A stretch of DNA of 64,000 nt. It comes from Kistimonas asteriae (lineage in GTDB: Bacteria; Pseudomonadota; Gammaproteobacteria; Pseudomonadales; Endozoicomonadaceae). The notes beneath the pieces were generated by a model. It had not been told where the DNA came from. It did no database searches and saw nothing but the letters and a program-made list of their open reading frames with translations. Made by a program: the position numbers and the translations under genes. Location: NCBI RefSeq assembly GCF_018263925.1, contig NZ_JAEVHF010000002.1, positions 186,001-250,000 on the forward strand, given 5' to 3'. This document shows, in pieces, positions 8,443 to 16,495 of the stretch (position 1 is its first letter; every line of letters starts with the position of its first letter).

Positions 8443-9528
8443 ATGAAACTGTGGATGATCGTAGCTGGTGTGATACTGCTGGTAATTCTCTACCTGGTGG
8501 CTTGGCCTGTGCCGGTGACACCAGTGGCCTGGCAGGCGCCGGATAATCCCGGCTATACCGGTGATTTCACGGCGAACAGCGAACTCTCTTCCCTGGAGAC
8601 GCTCACGCTGGAAGGGCACGATGGCCCGGAAGACCTGGCCATGGATCAGCAGGCCCGGATTTATGCCGGGGTGAAGGATGGGACGATCCTCCGCATTATC
8701 CCCGGTGGTAAGGTGGAGAACTGGGCGGAAACCGGTGGACGGCCCCTGGGGCTGGGTTTTGACTCACAGGGTAATTTGCTGGTTGCGGATGCTTATCGGG
8801 GGCTTTTGTCGTTCGATAAGGAAGGGCGTAAAACCATCTTGGCAGACGAGGTTGATGGCCAGCCGCTGGTTTATGCCAATGCCGTTGATGAAGGACCGGA
8901 TGGCACGGTCTATTTCTCCGAATCGTCCGTCAAATTTGGGGCTGAAGCGTCTGGTGGCACCTACGAGGCGAGCCTGCTGGACATTATGGAGCATGGCGGT
9001 CATGGGCGCCTGCTGGCGTTTGATCCTGTAACCGGTAAGGCGCGCGAGCTGATGAATGGGCTGAACTTTGCCAACGGTGTCGCGGTCAGTCATGACGGCC
9101 GTTCAGTGCTGGTGAATGAGACAGGGGGTTACCGGGTATTGCGTTATTGGCTGGATGGTGAGCAGGCTGGCACGGTGGAGGTTGCCATTGAGAATCTACC
9201 CGGATTCCCGGATAACCTCTCCAAAGGGCAGAATGGACGCTACTGGGTCGGGATAGTGTCGCCCAGAAGCGCGGCGCTGGACAAATTATCAGACCAGCCA
9301 TTCCTGCGTACTGTTGTACAGCGCCTGCCAGCGGCGATACGGCCGAAAGCCCAACGCTACGCGCATATTGTCGCTTTTGACGACAATGGCAATATTGTCA
9401 AAAACCTACAGGATGAACTGGGACGCTTTGCCTTTACCACTGGCGTGCTGGAAACAGATGAGTACCTTTATCTCTCCAGTTTGATGGAGCAGCAGATAGG
9501 GCGGGTCAGGAAAGTGTGGACAAATTGA
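8443..9528 (+). CDS. SMP-30/strictosidine-synthase-like beta-propeller, membrane-anchored
   Basis: About 361 residues. An N-terminal hydrophobic helix (about 3-24) serves as a signal anchor, followed by a six-bladed beta-propeller of the SMP-30/strictosidine-synthase-like group. Typical motifs are GPEDLAMD, GRPLGLGFDSQGNLLVADAYRGL, YANAVDEGPDGTVYFSESS, LNFANGVAVSHDG and LPGFPDNLSKGQNGRYWVG. Relatives act as lactonases or arylesterases in the periplasm, and the substrate is unknown here. I chose the ATG at 8443; a GTG lies two codons upstream. It is a single-gene unit as far as I can see. Confidence 0.82.
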   Translation: MKLWMIVAGVILLVILYLVAWPVPVTPVAWQAPDNPGYTGDFTANSELSSLETLTLEGHDGPEDLAMDQQARIYAGVKDGTILRIIPGGKVENWAETGGRPLGLGFDSQGNLLVADAYRGLLSFDKEGRKTILADEVDGQPLVYANAVDEGPDGTVYFSESSVKFGAEASGGTYEASLLDIMEHGGHGRLLAFDPVTGKARELMNGLNFANGVAVSHDGRSVLVNETGGYRVLRYWLDGEQAGTVEVAIENLPGFPDNLSKGQNGRYWVGIVSPRSAALDKLSDQPFLRTVVQRLPAAIRPKAQRYAHIVAFDDNGNIVKNLQDELGRFAFTTGVLETDEYLYLSSLMEQQIGRVRKVWTN

Positions 9529-9560
9529 TAGTTTTTCATAGGGAATATAACAGCCACTGA

Positions 9561-9785
9561 CTAGACATGTCGTGCTGATCGCAGTGGTCGCACGACGGTA
9601 TCCAGCCCTTCAATTTTCAGTTCCAGCGCATACCCCATCAGTTTGCCCAGTTCACCTTGTGGAAATCCCTTTTTGGCAAACCAGAGCAGGTACTCCTCCG
9701 GGAGGTCAATCAGCACCCGCCCCTGGTACTTCCCGAAGGGCATGGGCATGTTGGCCAGTTTGATCAGTTGTTCTTTCTCAAGCAT
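9561..9785 (-). CDS. DUF3820 family protein
   Basis: A 74-residue protein that matches the small DUF3820 family, sometimes called a putative quorum-sensing-regulated virulence factor. The core MPFGKYQGRVLIDLPEEYLLWFAKKGFP (about 15-42) is the hallmark. The biochemical role is not established. It is encoded alone, convergent with the SMP-30-like gene and divergent from the AbgT transporter. Confidence 0.88.
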   Translation of the reverse strand: MLEKEQLIKLANMPMPFGKYQGRVLIDLPEEYLLWFAKKGFPQGELGKLMGYALELKIEGLDTVVRPLRSARHV

Positions 9786-9966
9786 GTCGTGATGTCACCA
9801 GAGACGTCTGTTTTCCGGAATGATTGATTCCAGTTCGTGTAAAAAAGACGCACGATCGTACGCTTTCTTGATCCATATCATCTACCTTTTCGCACTTTAT
9901 TTTTTACATTCGGGCTACTCAAAGAAGCACCAATACACACCTATTACAAGAGTATACGAGGGTCGA

Positions 9967-11541
9967 ATGAGTAGTAACCTGTCGTCTGCAGCTACACCAC
10001 CCGCTTCGTCGGGTAAGCCGGCACTGATGGACCGTTTCCTGAACGGCATCGAGAAAGCCGGTAATAAACTGCCTGATCCGGCCATGTTGTTCGTTTATGG
10101 TCTGGTTCTTATCTTCGCTCTTTCCACCTTCCTCTCCTTCTTCAGCTACGATCTGATCCACCCTGTTACCAAGGAAGCGCTGACCGTCAAGAACCTGATG
10201 ACGGGTGACTACCTGGCTGAGTTCCTCAGCACCATGGTCACCACGTTCATGACGTTTGCGCCGCTGGGGATGGTACTGGTCGCCATGCTGGGTATCGGCG
10301 TGGCGGAGCAGTCTGGCTATATTAATACCAGTATCAAGAAAATCCTGCGCATTACGCCGGCAAAAATTCTTACCCCCGTATTGATTGCCATCGGTATCTT
10401 CAGCCATGTGGCGTCCGATGCCGGCTATGTTCTGGTTATCCCTATTGGCGGCATTATCTTCTATGCGGCCGGTCGTCATCCGCTGGCGGGTATTGCGGCA
10501 GCGTTTGCTGGTGTTTCCGGCGGATTCTCTGCGGCGTTTGTACCGTCCAGTATCGATCCGTTGCTGGCGGGCTTCACCCAGTCAGCCGCACAGATCTATG
10601 ATCCGAACTACGTCGTTAACCCGTTGAGCAACTACTTTTTCACCTTGTGCTCGTCAGTGTTGATTGTCAGTCTTGGCTGGTATGTGACTGAGAAAATCAT
10701 TGAGCCCCGCCTGGGTAAACTCAAGTTGGACGATGATGTCGAAGAAGCGCCCAACATGAGCACCATGACGGCAAAGGAAAACCGGGCATTCACTTTTGCC
10801 ACGCTGTCTATGGTGGCAGGCCTTGTCCTGCTGGCGGCGACCAGTCTGCCGGAAGGTTCCAGTCTGCGTGATGCATCAGGCTCCCTGAGCAGCTATAGCG
10901 CACCGTTGATGCAATCCATCGTACCGCTGATTTTCCTGCTGTTCCTGGTGCCCGGTATTGTCTATGGCAAGCTGTCCGGTACCTTCAAGAGCTCCAAGGA
11001 CGTCATGGGCTCGCTGAGCAAGACCCTGGCGGGCATGAGCAGCTATATGGTGCTGGCGTTCTTCTGTGCCCTGTTCCTGAAAGCGTTTGCGGATTCCAAC
11101 CTGGGTATCCTGTTGGCGTTGAGCGGTGCGGAAGTACTGCAGGCGATGAATCTGCCGGGTCAGGCGACGATTGTCGGTATTATCTTCCTGACAGCCATGG
11201 TGAACCTGCTGGTAGGTTCCGCCTCTGCCAAGTGGGCATTGATCGGGTCTATCTTCGTGCCTATGCTGATGAGCTTGGGTATCTCTCCTGAGCTGAGTCA
11301 GGCCGCTTACCGTATCGGTGACTCATCCTCTAACATTATCACCCCGATGCTGCCTTACTTTCCGCTGGTTGTCGTCTATTGCCAGCGCTATATCAAGGAC
11401 ACCGGTATCGGTACCGTGGCGTCCATGATGATGCCGTTCACCCTGTTCTTCCTGGTGGTCTGGACGATCTTCCTGCTGGGTTACTGGGCGCTGGGCCTGC
11501 CCCTGGGCATCCAGGCGCCGTATACCTATCCTGCCATGTAA
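9967..11541 (+). CDS. AbgT-family transporter
   Basis: About 524 residues, a polytopic inner-membrane protein of the AbgT family (p-aminobenzoyl-glutamate uptake; some members, such as MtrF, export sulfonamides). Recognisable stretches include NKLPDPAMLFVYGLVLI, FAPLGMVLVAMLGIGVAEQSGYI, SHVASDAGYVLVIPIGGIIFYAAGRHPLAGIAAAFAGVSGGFSA and GDSSSNIITPMLPYFPL. The ATG at 9967 follows GAGGG and begins a normal cytoplasmic N-terminus. An upstream in-frame extension of 49 codons is hydrophobic and AT-rich and is not credible. A strong hairpin follows the stop. The substrate is not determined. Confidence 0.9.
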   Translation: MSSNLSSAATPPASSGKPALMDRFLNGIEKAGNKLPDPAMLFVYGLVLIFALSTFLSFFSYDLIHPVTKEALTVKNLMTGDYLAEFLSTMVTTFMTFAPLGMVLVAMLGIGVAEQSGYINTSIKKILRITPAKILTPVLIAIGIFSHVASDAGYVLVIPIGGIIFYAAGRHPLAGIAAAFAGVSGGFSAAFVPSSIDPLLAGFTQSAAQIYDPNYVVNPLSNYFFTLCSSVLIVSLGWYVTEKIIEPRLGKLKLDDDVEEAPNMSTMTAKENRAFTFATLSMVAGLVLLAATSLPEGSSLRDASGSLSSYSAPLMQSIVPLIFLLFLVPGIVYGKLSGTFKSSKDVMGSLSKTLAGMSSYMVLAFFCALFLKAFADSNLGILLALSGAEVLQAMNLPGQATIVGIIFLTAMVNLLVGSASAKWALIGSIFVPMLMSLGISPELSQAAYRIGDSSSNIITPMLPYFPLVVVYCQRYIKDTGIGTVASMMMPFTLFFLVVWTIFLLGYWALGLPLGIQAPYTYPAM

Positions 11542-11552
11542 GTGTTTCTGAC

Positions 11553-11580
11553 AGAGAGGTCGTTCGACCTCTCTCCTCTC
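11553..11580. terminator. Bidirectional hairpin terminator between convergent genes
   Basis: AGAGAGGTCG (11553-11562) pairs perfectly with CGACCTCTCT (11565-11574) just after the AbgT stop and 12 bp before the end of the convergent DUF1499 gene. The downstream T-tract is poor on the plus strand, so termination is inferred from position and stem strength. Confidence 0.55.
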
Positions 11581-11586
11581 CATGGT

Positions 11587-12042
11587 TTATTCGATTATTC
11601 CTTTCTCTTGAAGCGCCTTTCTCAGGGTTTCGGTCCGTTTGGCGTTCACGCCCAAGTCAGAGATGCCCAGCATCGATGAGGAGCGGACGGCCAGACGGTT
11701 TTCCTCGGGAACACTCAGAACTTCCAGGTAATCCACAAAGTGGAAAACTCTGCTGTAGCTTTTTGCATACAGGTAACCGGGACGTTCGGTATTAACGGTT
11801 GTCCGTGGCATGTCAGAGACAGTCTTGACGATCTGCGGCCAAGCCTGATCAGCCGGCGCTGCCAGTATGAACGGTTCAATGCGATGGACGATGTTGTCAG
11901 ATTCTGTTGATGCGCAGTTAGGTGTCGGTGGGCAGTGGGTCAGTGCCGCTGAATCACCTGTTTCCAGAGGATGGGTAATTGAGCAGCCGGAGATCCACAG
12001 CGCTGCGGCTAGAGTGAGAATGCAACGAAAGTAGGTGGTCAT
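11587..12042 (-). CDS. DUF1499 family lipoprotein
   Basis: About 151 residues with a lipoprotein signal peptide (hydrophobic stretch ending WISGCS, Cys at about 20). The remainder has the DUF1499 pattern: a PPTPNCASTESD segment early on, and later PGYLYAKSYSRVFHFVDYLEV and LAVRSSSMLGISDLGVNAKRTETLRKAL. The family's role is unknown. Two starts are possible, ATG 12042 and GTG 12054; neither has a well-placed ribosome site. It is divergent from the main Eut operon, and the roughly 290-bp space between them contains the FNR-like box. Confidence 0.85.
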   Translation of the reverse strand: MTTYFRCILTLAAALWISGCSITHPLETGDSAALTHCPPTPNCASTESDNIVHRIEPFILAAPADQAWPQIVKTVSDMPRTTVNTERPGYLYAKSYSRVFHFVDYLEVLSVPEENRLAVRSSSMLGISDLGVNAKRTETLRKALQEKGIIE

Positions 12043-12207
12043 GGTATCAGTCACTGCCTGTTAGTGTCGTTGTTTGCAGGGCATTCACTTTACCAGAATA
12101 TGCTGTCGTGTATTGCTGACCAGTACCCGTAGCTTTCAACATATCGCCAATCTACTTTCTGTCAGTCCACTCCTTTGATCTGGATTCATTCATTGTTTCC
12201 AGCCGAG

Positions 12208-12221
12208 TTGATGGAAATCAA
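12208..12221. promoter_or_regulatory. Perfect FNR/Anr box upstream of the main Eut operon
   Basis: TTGATGGAAATCAA matches the FNR consensus TTGATNNNNATCAA exactly. A TATTAC hexamer at 12241-12246 would be a -10 element placing a start site near 12253-12255, so the box is centred close to -40 as in class II FNR-activated promoters. The first operon gene, eutN, starts at 12336. Promoter and start site are inferences from spacing; the match itself is read directly. Confidence 0.7.
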
Positions 12222-12335
12222 CAAGGTTGGACAGCACTCATATTACTGTTTCCTCCATTTCGATTTTCCGGTTTTCCCCATCGCCTCACGGCAGGTATCC
12301 GGATGATCCGGAGCATTGATGCAGGAGAATCGCAG

Positions 12336-12605
12336 GTGCTGATAGGCAAGGTAACAGGCAACATCTGGGCGACCCGCAAACTGGACGGCCTCAACGGCTT
12401 CAAGCTGATGATCGTCAGCCTGGTGAATTCCGATGGTGAGGATTCCAAGAGCGCCATGGTGGCTGTCGATACGGTTGGCGCCGGGATCGGCGACATGGTG
12501 TTGGTAGCCCGGGGCGGTGCGGCACGTAAGGCGGCCATGATCCATGAAGGTCCGGTGGATGCCGCCATTGTCGGTATTGTGGACAACATGGAGATCAGTG
12601 GATGA
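12336..12605 (+). CDS. eutN: EutN/CcmL-type microcompartment vertex protein
   Basis: An 89-residue pentameric shell protein that caps the vertices of bacterial microcompartments. The sequence LIGKVTGNIWATRKLDGLNG, then VAVDTVGAGIGDMVLVARGGAAR and VDAAIVGIVDNMEI, is typical of EutN. I chose the GTG at 12336 because AGGAG lies 8 bases before it and the product then has the usual EutN N-terminus and length. An ATG at 12303 would add 11 unrelated residues. It is the first gene of the main Eut operon and its stop overlaps the next start (ATGA). Confidence 0.93.
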   Translation: MLIGKVTGNIWATRKLDGLNGFKLMIVSLVNSDGEDSKSAMVAVDTVGAGIGDMVLVARGGAARKAAMIHEGPVDAAIVGIVDNMEISG

Positions 12606-12895
12606 GTAAACGACTAGTGACCCGGAACAACATCACCGGGTTCCTGACTGGAGACACACTGCTGCTGGAGCGGGATATGTTGATGACCCCCGGCGCGGTC
12701 GATTACGCGCGGATTCATGGCATTCACGTGGTGCACGGCGCACAGGCACAAACTCAGGCGCCAACACCGGTGGAAACGCCTGACACGCTGCGCCAGTGTA
12801 TCGTCGACATGCTTGAAAAAGAGTTCGGTATCACTGACAGCCGTACGATTCAGATCGTGCAGGAAACCGTGATCAAGCTGTTGGCAACATCCTGA
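12602..12895 (+). CDS. Stand-alone EutQ/EutT N-terminal-like domain protein
   Basis: A 97-residue protein. Residues 1-44 (SKRLVTRNNITGF...MLMTPGAVDYAR) resemble the N-terminal domains of enterobacterial EutQ and EutT. They align without gaps to the N-terminal extension on the Fe-alcohol dehydrogenase at 1-692, sharing T29-P30-G31-A32, D34 and A36-R37. A Gln/Pro/Thr-rich linker (about 48-62) leads to two helices (about 63-97) that look like an amphipathic encapsulation-type tail. It is translationally coupled to eutN. With the next gene it looks like an EutQ split into two polypeptides. The domain's function is unknown. Confidence 0.75.
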   Translation: MSKRLVTRNNITGFLTGDTLLLERDMLMTPGAVDYARIHGIHVVHGAQAQTQAPTPVETPDTLRQCIVDMLEKEFGITDSRTIQIVQETVIKLLATS

Positions 12896-12939
12896 GCTGC
12901 TTTCTGTTTCTTTCTTTTTAACCGTTCTGAGAGTGTGAC

Positions 12940-13413
12940 ATGACCCAGATCAACGCTGAAATGCTCGAGCAAATCATCCGCAAGGTGGTCGCTGAGCAGA
13001 TGGCACAACAGATCACCAAGCCCGAATTCGACAAGCACGTGGATGCATCCGGTGTCGCAGTCGTTAAGGCGGCCACCGTCAAGTGCAAGCCGTTCGATAC
13101 CGGCAAGCCGGGTGACAAGGTCTTCATTACCGACCTGCTGGAACTGTCCGAAAGCCCACGCCTGGGTTGCGGCATGATGGAGATGGACAAGACCACCTTC
13201 GACTGGACCCTGGAATATGATGAAGTGGACTACATCATCGAAGGTACCCTGAAAGTTATTATCGATGGCCGCGAAGTGGTGGGTCATGCCGGTGACGTGA
13301 TCTTGATTCCGAAGGGCTCCAAGATCCAGTTCAGCGCGCCGGATTTTGCCCGCTTCCTGTTTGTCGTTTATCCCGCTAACTGGGAAGAGATTGCCCGTCA
13401 GAAGAACGGTTGA
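12940..13413 (+). CDS. eutQ: EutQ cupin protein (short form)
   Basis: A 157-residue cupin matching the C-terminal domain of enterobacterial EutQ, with YDEVDYIIEGTLKV, HAGDVILIPKGSKIQFSAP and FVVYPANWEE near the end. EutQ is reported to be needed for Eut metabolosome assembly and to have acetate kinase activity in Salmonella. The length is like the short EutQ of Firmicutes rather than the roughly 230-residue enterobacterial form. Residues 5-20 (NAEMLEQIIRKVVAEQ) form an amphipathic helix like microcompartment encapsulation peptides. It follows the stand-alone N-domain gene by 44 bp. Confidence 0.92.
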   Translation: MTQINAEMLEQIIRKVVAEQMAQQITKPEFDKHVDASGVAVVKAATVKCKPFDTGKPGDKVFITDLLELSESPRLGCGMMEMDKTTFDWTLEYDEVDYIIEGTLKVIIDGREVVGHAGDVILIPKGSKIQFSAPDFARFLFVVYPANWEEIARQKNG

Positions 13414-13454
13414 TCGCTTTTTCCCTGATTCTTGTTACTAAGGATCGGGGGAGC

Positions 13455-13560
13455 CGATGGCATCGGTACCCGTTTTTCGCCCGCGCTGAAGGGCTATCCA
13501 TAGCCCTCCGCGCTACCGCGGCATCCCTGCCGCTGCTGCAAACGGGCACCGACGCCATCG
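13455..13560 (+). ncRNA. Candidate structured RNA element between eutQ and eutS
   Basis: The arms 13455-13475 and 13540-13560 pair at 19 of 21 positions and enclose two further hairpins: AGGGCT/AGCCCT around 13490-13507 and GCGGCA/TGCCGC at 13518-13533. Together they would form a three-way junction within the 230-bp eutQ-eutS gap. No protein-coding signal overlaps it. It could be an attenuator, an mRNA-processing site or a mobile REP/MITE-like unit; I cannot assign it to a known RNA family. Confidence 0.45.
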
Positions 13561-13644
13561 ACACTGGCAACTTGATCGCCTGCTGGTTTTTGGTTGCACG
13601 TATTATGTTTTGTTCGCCGTTTATGCGGCAGGTGTCATTAGCTT

Positions 13645-13992
13645 ATGTCGCAAGAGAAAGAACGCATTATTCAGGAGTATGTACCTGGTAAACAGGTCAC
13701 CCTGGCACACCTGATAGCCCATCCCCAGTCTGATCTGGTGACAAAGCTCGGCCTGAACGCCGAGACGGTCAGCGCCATCGGTATCATGACGATTACGCCG
13801 AGTGAAGGTTCCATTATTGCAGCAGATGTTGCGACGAAAGCGGCGGGTGTTGAAATTGGTTTCCTTGATCGTTTTTCCGGATGCCTGGTGATCAGCGGTG
13901 ATGTTGGCAGTGTGGAAGCCGCACTTAATGCCGTACTGGATCTGCTTGGCGGCATTCTGAAGTTTTCGCCTGCACAGATTACCCGCTCTTGA
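13645..13992 (+). CDS. eutS: EutS microcompartment shell protein
   Basis: A 115-residue BMC-domain shell protein nearly collinear with enterobacterial Eut[24 protein letters not shown] at residues 5-27, [12 protein letters not shown] and [20 protein letters not shown]. EutS forms bent hexamers in the ethanolamine microcompartment shell. It is the only BMC hexamer gene in this window. EutM, EutL and EutK homologues are not seen and may lie left of position 1. The gene follows the structured intergenic element and is 10 bp before eutP. Confidence 0.96.
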   Translation: MSQEKERIIQEYVPGKQVTLAHLIAHPQSDLVTKLGLNAETVSAIGIMTITPSEGSIIAADVATKAAGVEIGFLDRFSGCLVISGDVGSVEAALNAVLDLLGGILKFSPAQITRS

Positions 13993-14002
13993 TGGTTCGC
14001 CG

Positions 14003-14434
14003 ATGAAAAAGATGATGCTGATCGGCTCGACGTCATCGGGCAAGACAACACTGACCCAGGCGCTCTATGGTCAGGAGCTGGTCTATCGCAAAACACAAGC
14101 GATGGAATACAGCCAGTACATGCTGGATACCCCGGGTGAATTCATTGAAAACCGGCACTTTTATTCCGCATTGATGACATCCTCGGTGGATTACGATGTG
14201 ATCGGCCTTATACACGACTGTACTCGTAAGAATAACCATTATCCCCCTTGTTTTACCGGCATGTTCAATCGCCCCGCGATCGGCATCATCACCAAGATTG
14301 ACAGTGATGGGTGCGATGCCGCTTTCTCCCGGGAAATACTGAAAGCAGCCGGTGTCCATACCCTGTTTGAAATCAGCTCTGTGACTGGCGAAGGGATTGC
14401 TGAATTGAAAGCCTACCTTGGGGCGGCCAATTAA
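14003..14434 (+). CDS. eutP: EutP/PduV-family P-loop protein
   Basis: A 143-residue Ras-like P-loop protein: MMLIGSTSSGKTTLTQALYG (Walker A near residues 8-15), LDTPGEFIENRHFYSALM and ITKIDSD (NKxD-like guanine-specificity motif). Salmonella EutP has been reported to have acetate kinase activity linking acetyl-phosphate to ATP. It is 10 bp downstream of eutS and in the same operon. Length is normal for the family. Confidence 0.93.
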   Translation: MKKMMLIGSTSSGKTTLTQALYGQELVYRKTQAMEYSQYMLDTPGEFIENRHFYSALMTSSVDYDVIGLIHDCTRKNNHYPPCFTGMFNRPAIGIITKIDSDGCDAAFSREILKAAGVHTLFEISSVTGEGIAELKAYLGAAN

Positions 14435-14694
14435 TTGTCAGGACGCCATACGGTTTTCCGGCTCTTTTTTGTCATTGATTTCTGTTCTTTCTGAAACTGA
14501 CGTGTGGCTTGATGCAGGTCATATTTCAAAATGGCAGTCATGACATTTATTGCAGGATATCAATGTAAAACAGCCTGAAATTGCAAGAATGTGCCGCGAT
14601 CTATGCACGCCTGACGAATGTCATCGTGGTTTGGAAACCGCATGGAGGAAGGTCGGGCGCACTTTCTGGACGTTTATTTTTGGGGGAAATTCTG

Positions 14695-16323
14695 ATGCAT
14701 TTCAGGAAGACACTATTGGCCGGTCTGGTGATTGCCGGATGTACGGCAATAGCCGGCTGTGCGCTGGATGGTCAGCAAAACACAGGCACTGAGACAGAAT
14801 CCGGAAAGGTCAAGAATGTCATCATGATGATTGGTGATGGCATGGGGCCGCAGCAGGTGGGTTTGTTGCGTACCTACGCGCATCGTGCCCCCAACTCCAT
14901 TTATGAAGGTCGCCCGACGGGTATCGATCGCTTGATCGAGGCCGGTGTTCTGGGTGTTTCCAGCACGGGTCCGCACGACAAAATTGTGGTGGATTCCGCC
15001 TGCTCCGCAACCCAGCTGGCAACGGGTGAACCGGCATTGAGCGAAGTCATCGGTGTCGGTACCGAGGGTGAATACCTGGAAACCATCCTTGAACGTGCCC
15101 AGAAGATGGGTAAGTCCACAGGCCTGGTCTCCGATACCCGCCTGACTCATGCGACACCAGCCGCTTTTGCCGCGCATCAGCCACACCGTAACCTTGAGAA
15201 TGAGATTGCGGTGGACATGATCAACATTGGTCCTGATGTGATGTTCTCAGGTGGTCTGCGCCATTTTGTTCCCAAGTCCGTGAATGACAAGGGTGAGACG
15301 TACCAGGCAATCCGTGACCTGAATGATGGTGCTTTCAAAGTCAGCTCCAAGCGTAAAGATGAGGTGAACCTGCTGAACCGTGCGCAGACAGCCGGTTACC
15401 AGCTGGCGTTTACCCGTGAGCAAATGGAGCAGGTTGAAGGCGGCAAGGTACTGGGTCTGTTCGCCAACTCCGGCATGATGGATGGTATTGATTACGCCGC
15501 AACGAAAGATGCCGGTGATCGTTCTGAGCCAACCCTGAAAGAAATGACCATGAAGGCGCTGGATATCCTGAGTCAGGATGAAGACGGTTTCTTCCTGATG
15601 GTTGAAGGTGGCCAGATTGATTGGGCCGGTCATGAGAACGATGTCGGCGCCATGCTGCACGACATGGTCAAGTTCGATGAGGCCATCGAGGCAGTGTATG
15701 AATGGGTCGCACAGCGTAACGATACCCTGATGGTGGTGACTGCCGACCATGAAACCGGTTCCTTTGGTTTCAGCTACAGCATGAAGGATGTGCCTGAGCC
15801 GCAGAAACTGCCTGCTCCCGGTTTTGGGGAAGAACACGACTATCAGCCCATGTTCAACTTTGCTGACCTGAGCCTGCTGGACCGTATCTATGCCCAGACT
15901 CGCAGCAACAAGAACATCTGGGGTGATTTCGAATCCCTGCCCGCAGAGCAGCAGACCGCGAAGAAACTGGCGGAGCTGATGAGCCAGCACCATGCTTTCG
16001 AGGTTACGGAAGCCATGGCGGCCACCGTGCTGAAAACCAACCCGAACCGTTTCCAGAAAGCCGGTCACCCTTACCTGGCCTCCAAGACCTGGCCTGCGGT
16101 GAATAAACCGTTCGAGTCCTTCTATGTGTACGGTGAAGAGAATCGCTGGAACCTGATGGGCCACACGTTGGCGGAAGATCAGTCCGTGGTCTGGGGCACC
16201 GGTACCCATACCGATACCCCGGTACTGGTCATGGTATATGGTCCGGAAGCAGCCACTGCGCCGTTCTCTAAATTCCTGACCCATCCTGAAGTCGGTCAGC
16301 TGACCAAGGATGCCCTTGAGTAA
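14695..16323 (+). CDS. Alkaline phosphatase lipoprotein within the Eut operon
   Basis: A 542-residue alkaline phosphatase. Its metal- and phosphate-binding motifs are present: MMIGDGMGPQQVG (Asp48), the catalytic-serine motif V-D100-S101-ACSAT, HATPAAFAAH, EGGQIDWAGHENDV, TADHETGSFGF and a late HTDTPV. The N-terminus has two tandem lipoboxes (IAGC at 13-16 and 19-22), so it is probably a membrane-anchored periplasmic lipoprotein. The ATG at 14695 follows GGGGGA and gives a proper signal peptide. It sits between eutP and a eutA paralogue and is followed by a strong terminator. I infer a role in releasing ethanolamine from phosphoethanolamine; it could simply be a phosphate-scavenging enzyme. 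Confidence 0.93.
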   Translation: MHFRKTLLAGLVIAGCTAIAGCALDGQQNTGTETESGKVKNVIMMIGDGMGPQQVGLLRTYAHRAPNSIYEGRPTGIDRLIEAGVLGVSSTGPHDKIVVDSACSATQLATGEPALSEVIGVGTEGEYLETILERAQKMGKSTGLVSDTRLTHATPAAFAAHQPHRNLENEIAVDMINIGPDVMFSGGLRHFVPKSVNDKGETYQAIRDLNDGAFKVSSKRKDEVNLLNRAQTAGYQLAFTREQMEQVEGGKVLGLFANSGMMDGIDYAATKDAGDRSEPTLKEMTMKALDILSQDEDGFFLMVEGGQIDWAGHENDVGAMLHDMVKFDEAIEAVYEWVAQRNDTLMVVTADHETGSFGFSYSMKDVPEPQKLPAPGFGEEHDYQPMFNFADLSLLDRIYAQTRSNKNIWGDFESLPAEQQTAKKLAELMSQHHAFEVTEAMAATVLKTNPNRFQKAGHPYLASKTWPAVNKPFESFYVYGEENRWNLMGHTLAEDQSVVWGTGTHTDTPVLVMVYGPEAATAPFSKFLTHPEVGQLTKDALE

Positions 16324-16342
16324 TTACAGCTAGCGGCACATA

Positions 16343-16400
16343 AACAGCGGGCTTATCGATTTTCGGTAAGCCCGCTGTTGGTTAGGCGGCTTTTTTGCAT
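16343..16400 (+). terminator. Rho-independent terminator after the phosphatase
   Basis: AACAGCGGGCTTA (16343-16355) and TAAGCCCGCTGTT (16367-16379) form a perfect 13-bp stem, followed within 15 bases by a T6 tract. It separates the eutN-to-phosphatase unit from the eutA/eutBC pair, so those two may have their own promoter in 16401-16495 or rely on readthrough. Confidence 0.85.
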
Positions 16401-16495
16401 TGGTCAGGGTTAACACACTGAACTAGTCATTTATCATTCTGCACGGCTTTTTCAGGTTCTGAGATAATGTCTTTGCTTTACGATGTATTGATTCC

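Noticed and set aside
13455-13560. Structured element as an integron attC site or simple terminator
   Set aside because: The attC core sites (RYYYAAC/GTTRRRY) are not in place and there is no T-tract after the stem.
15247-16284. 345-codon minus-strand frame opposite the alkaline phosphatase
   Set aside because: The phosphatase on the plus strand has all catalytic motifs; the antisense frame has no domain or ribosome site.
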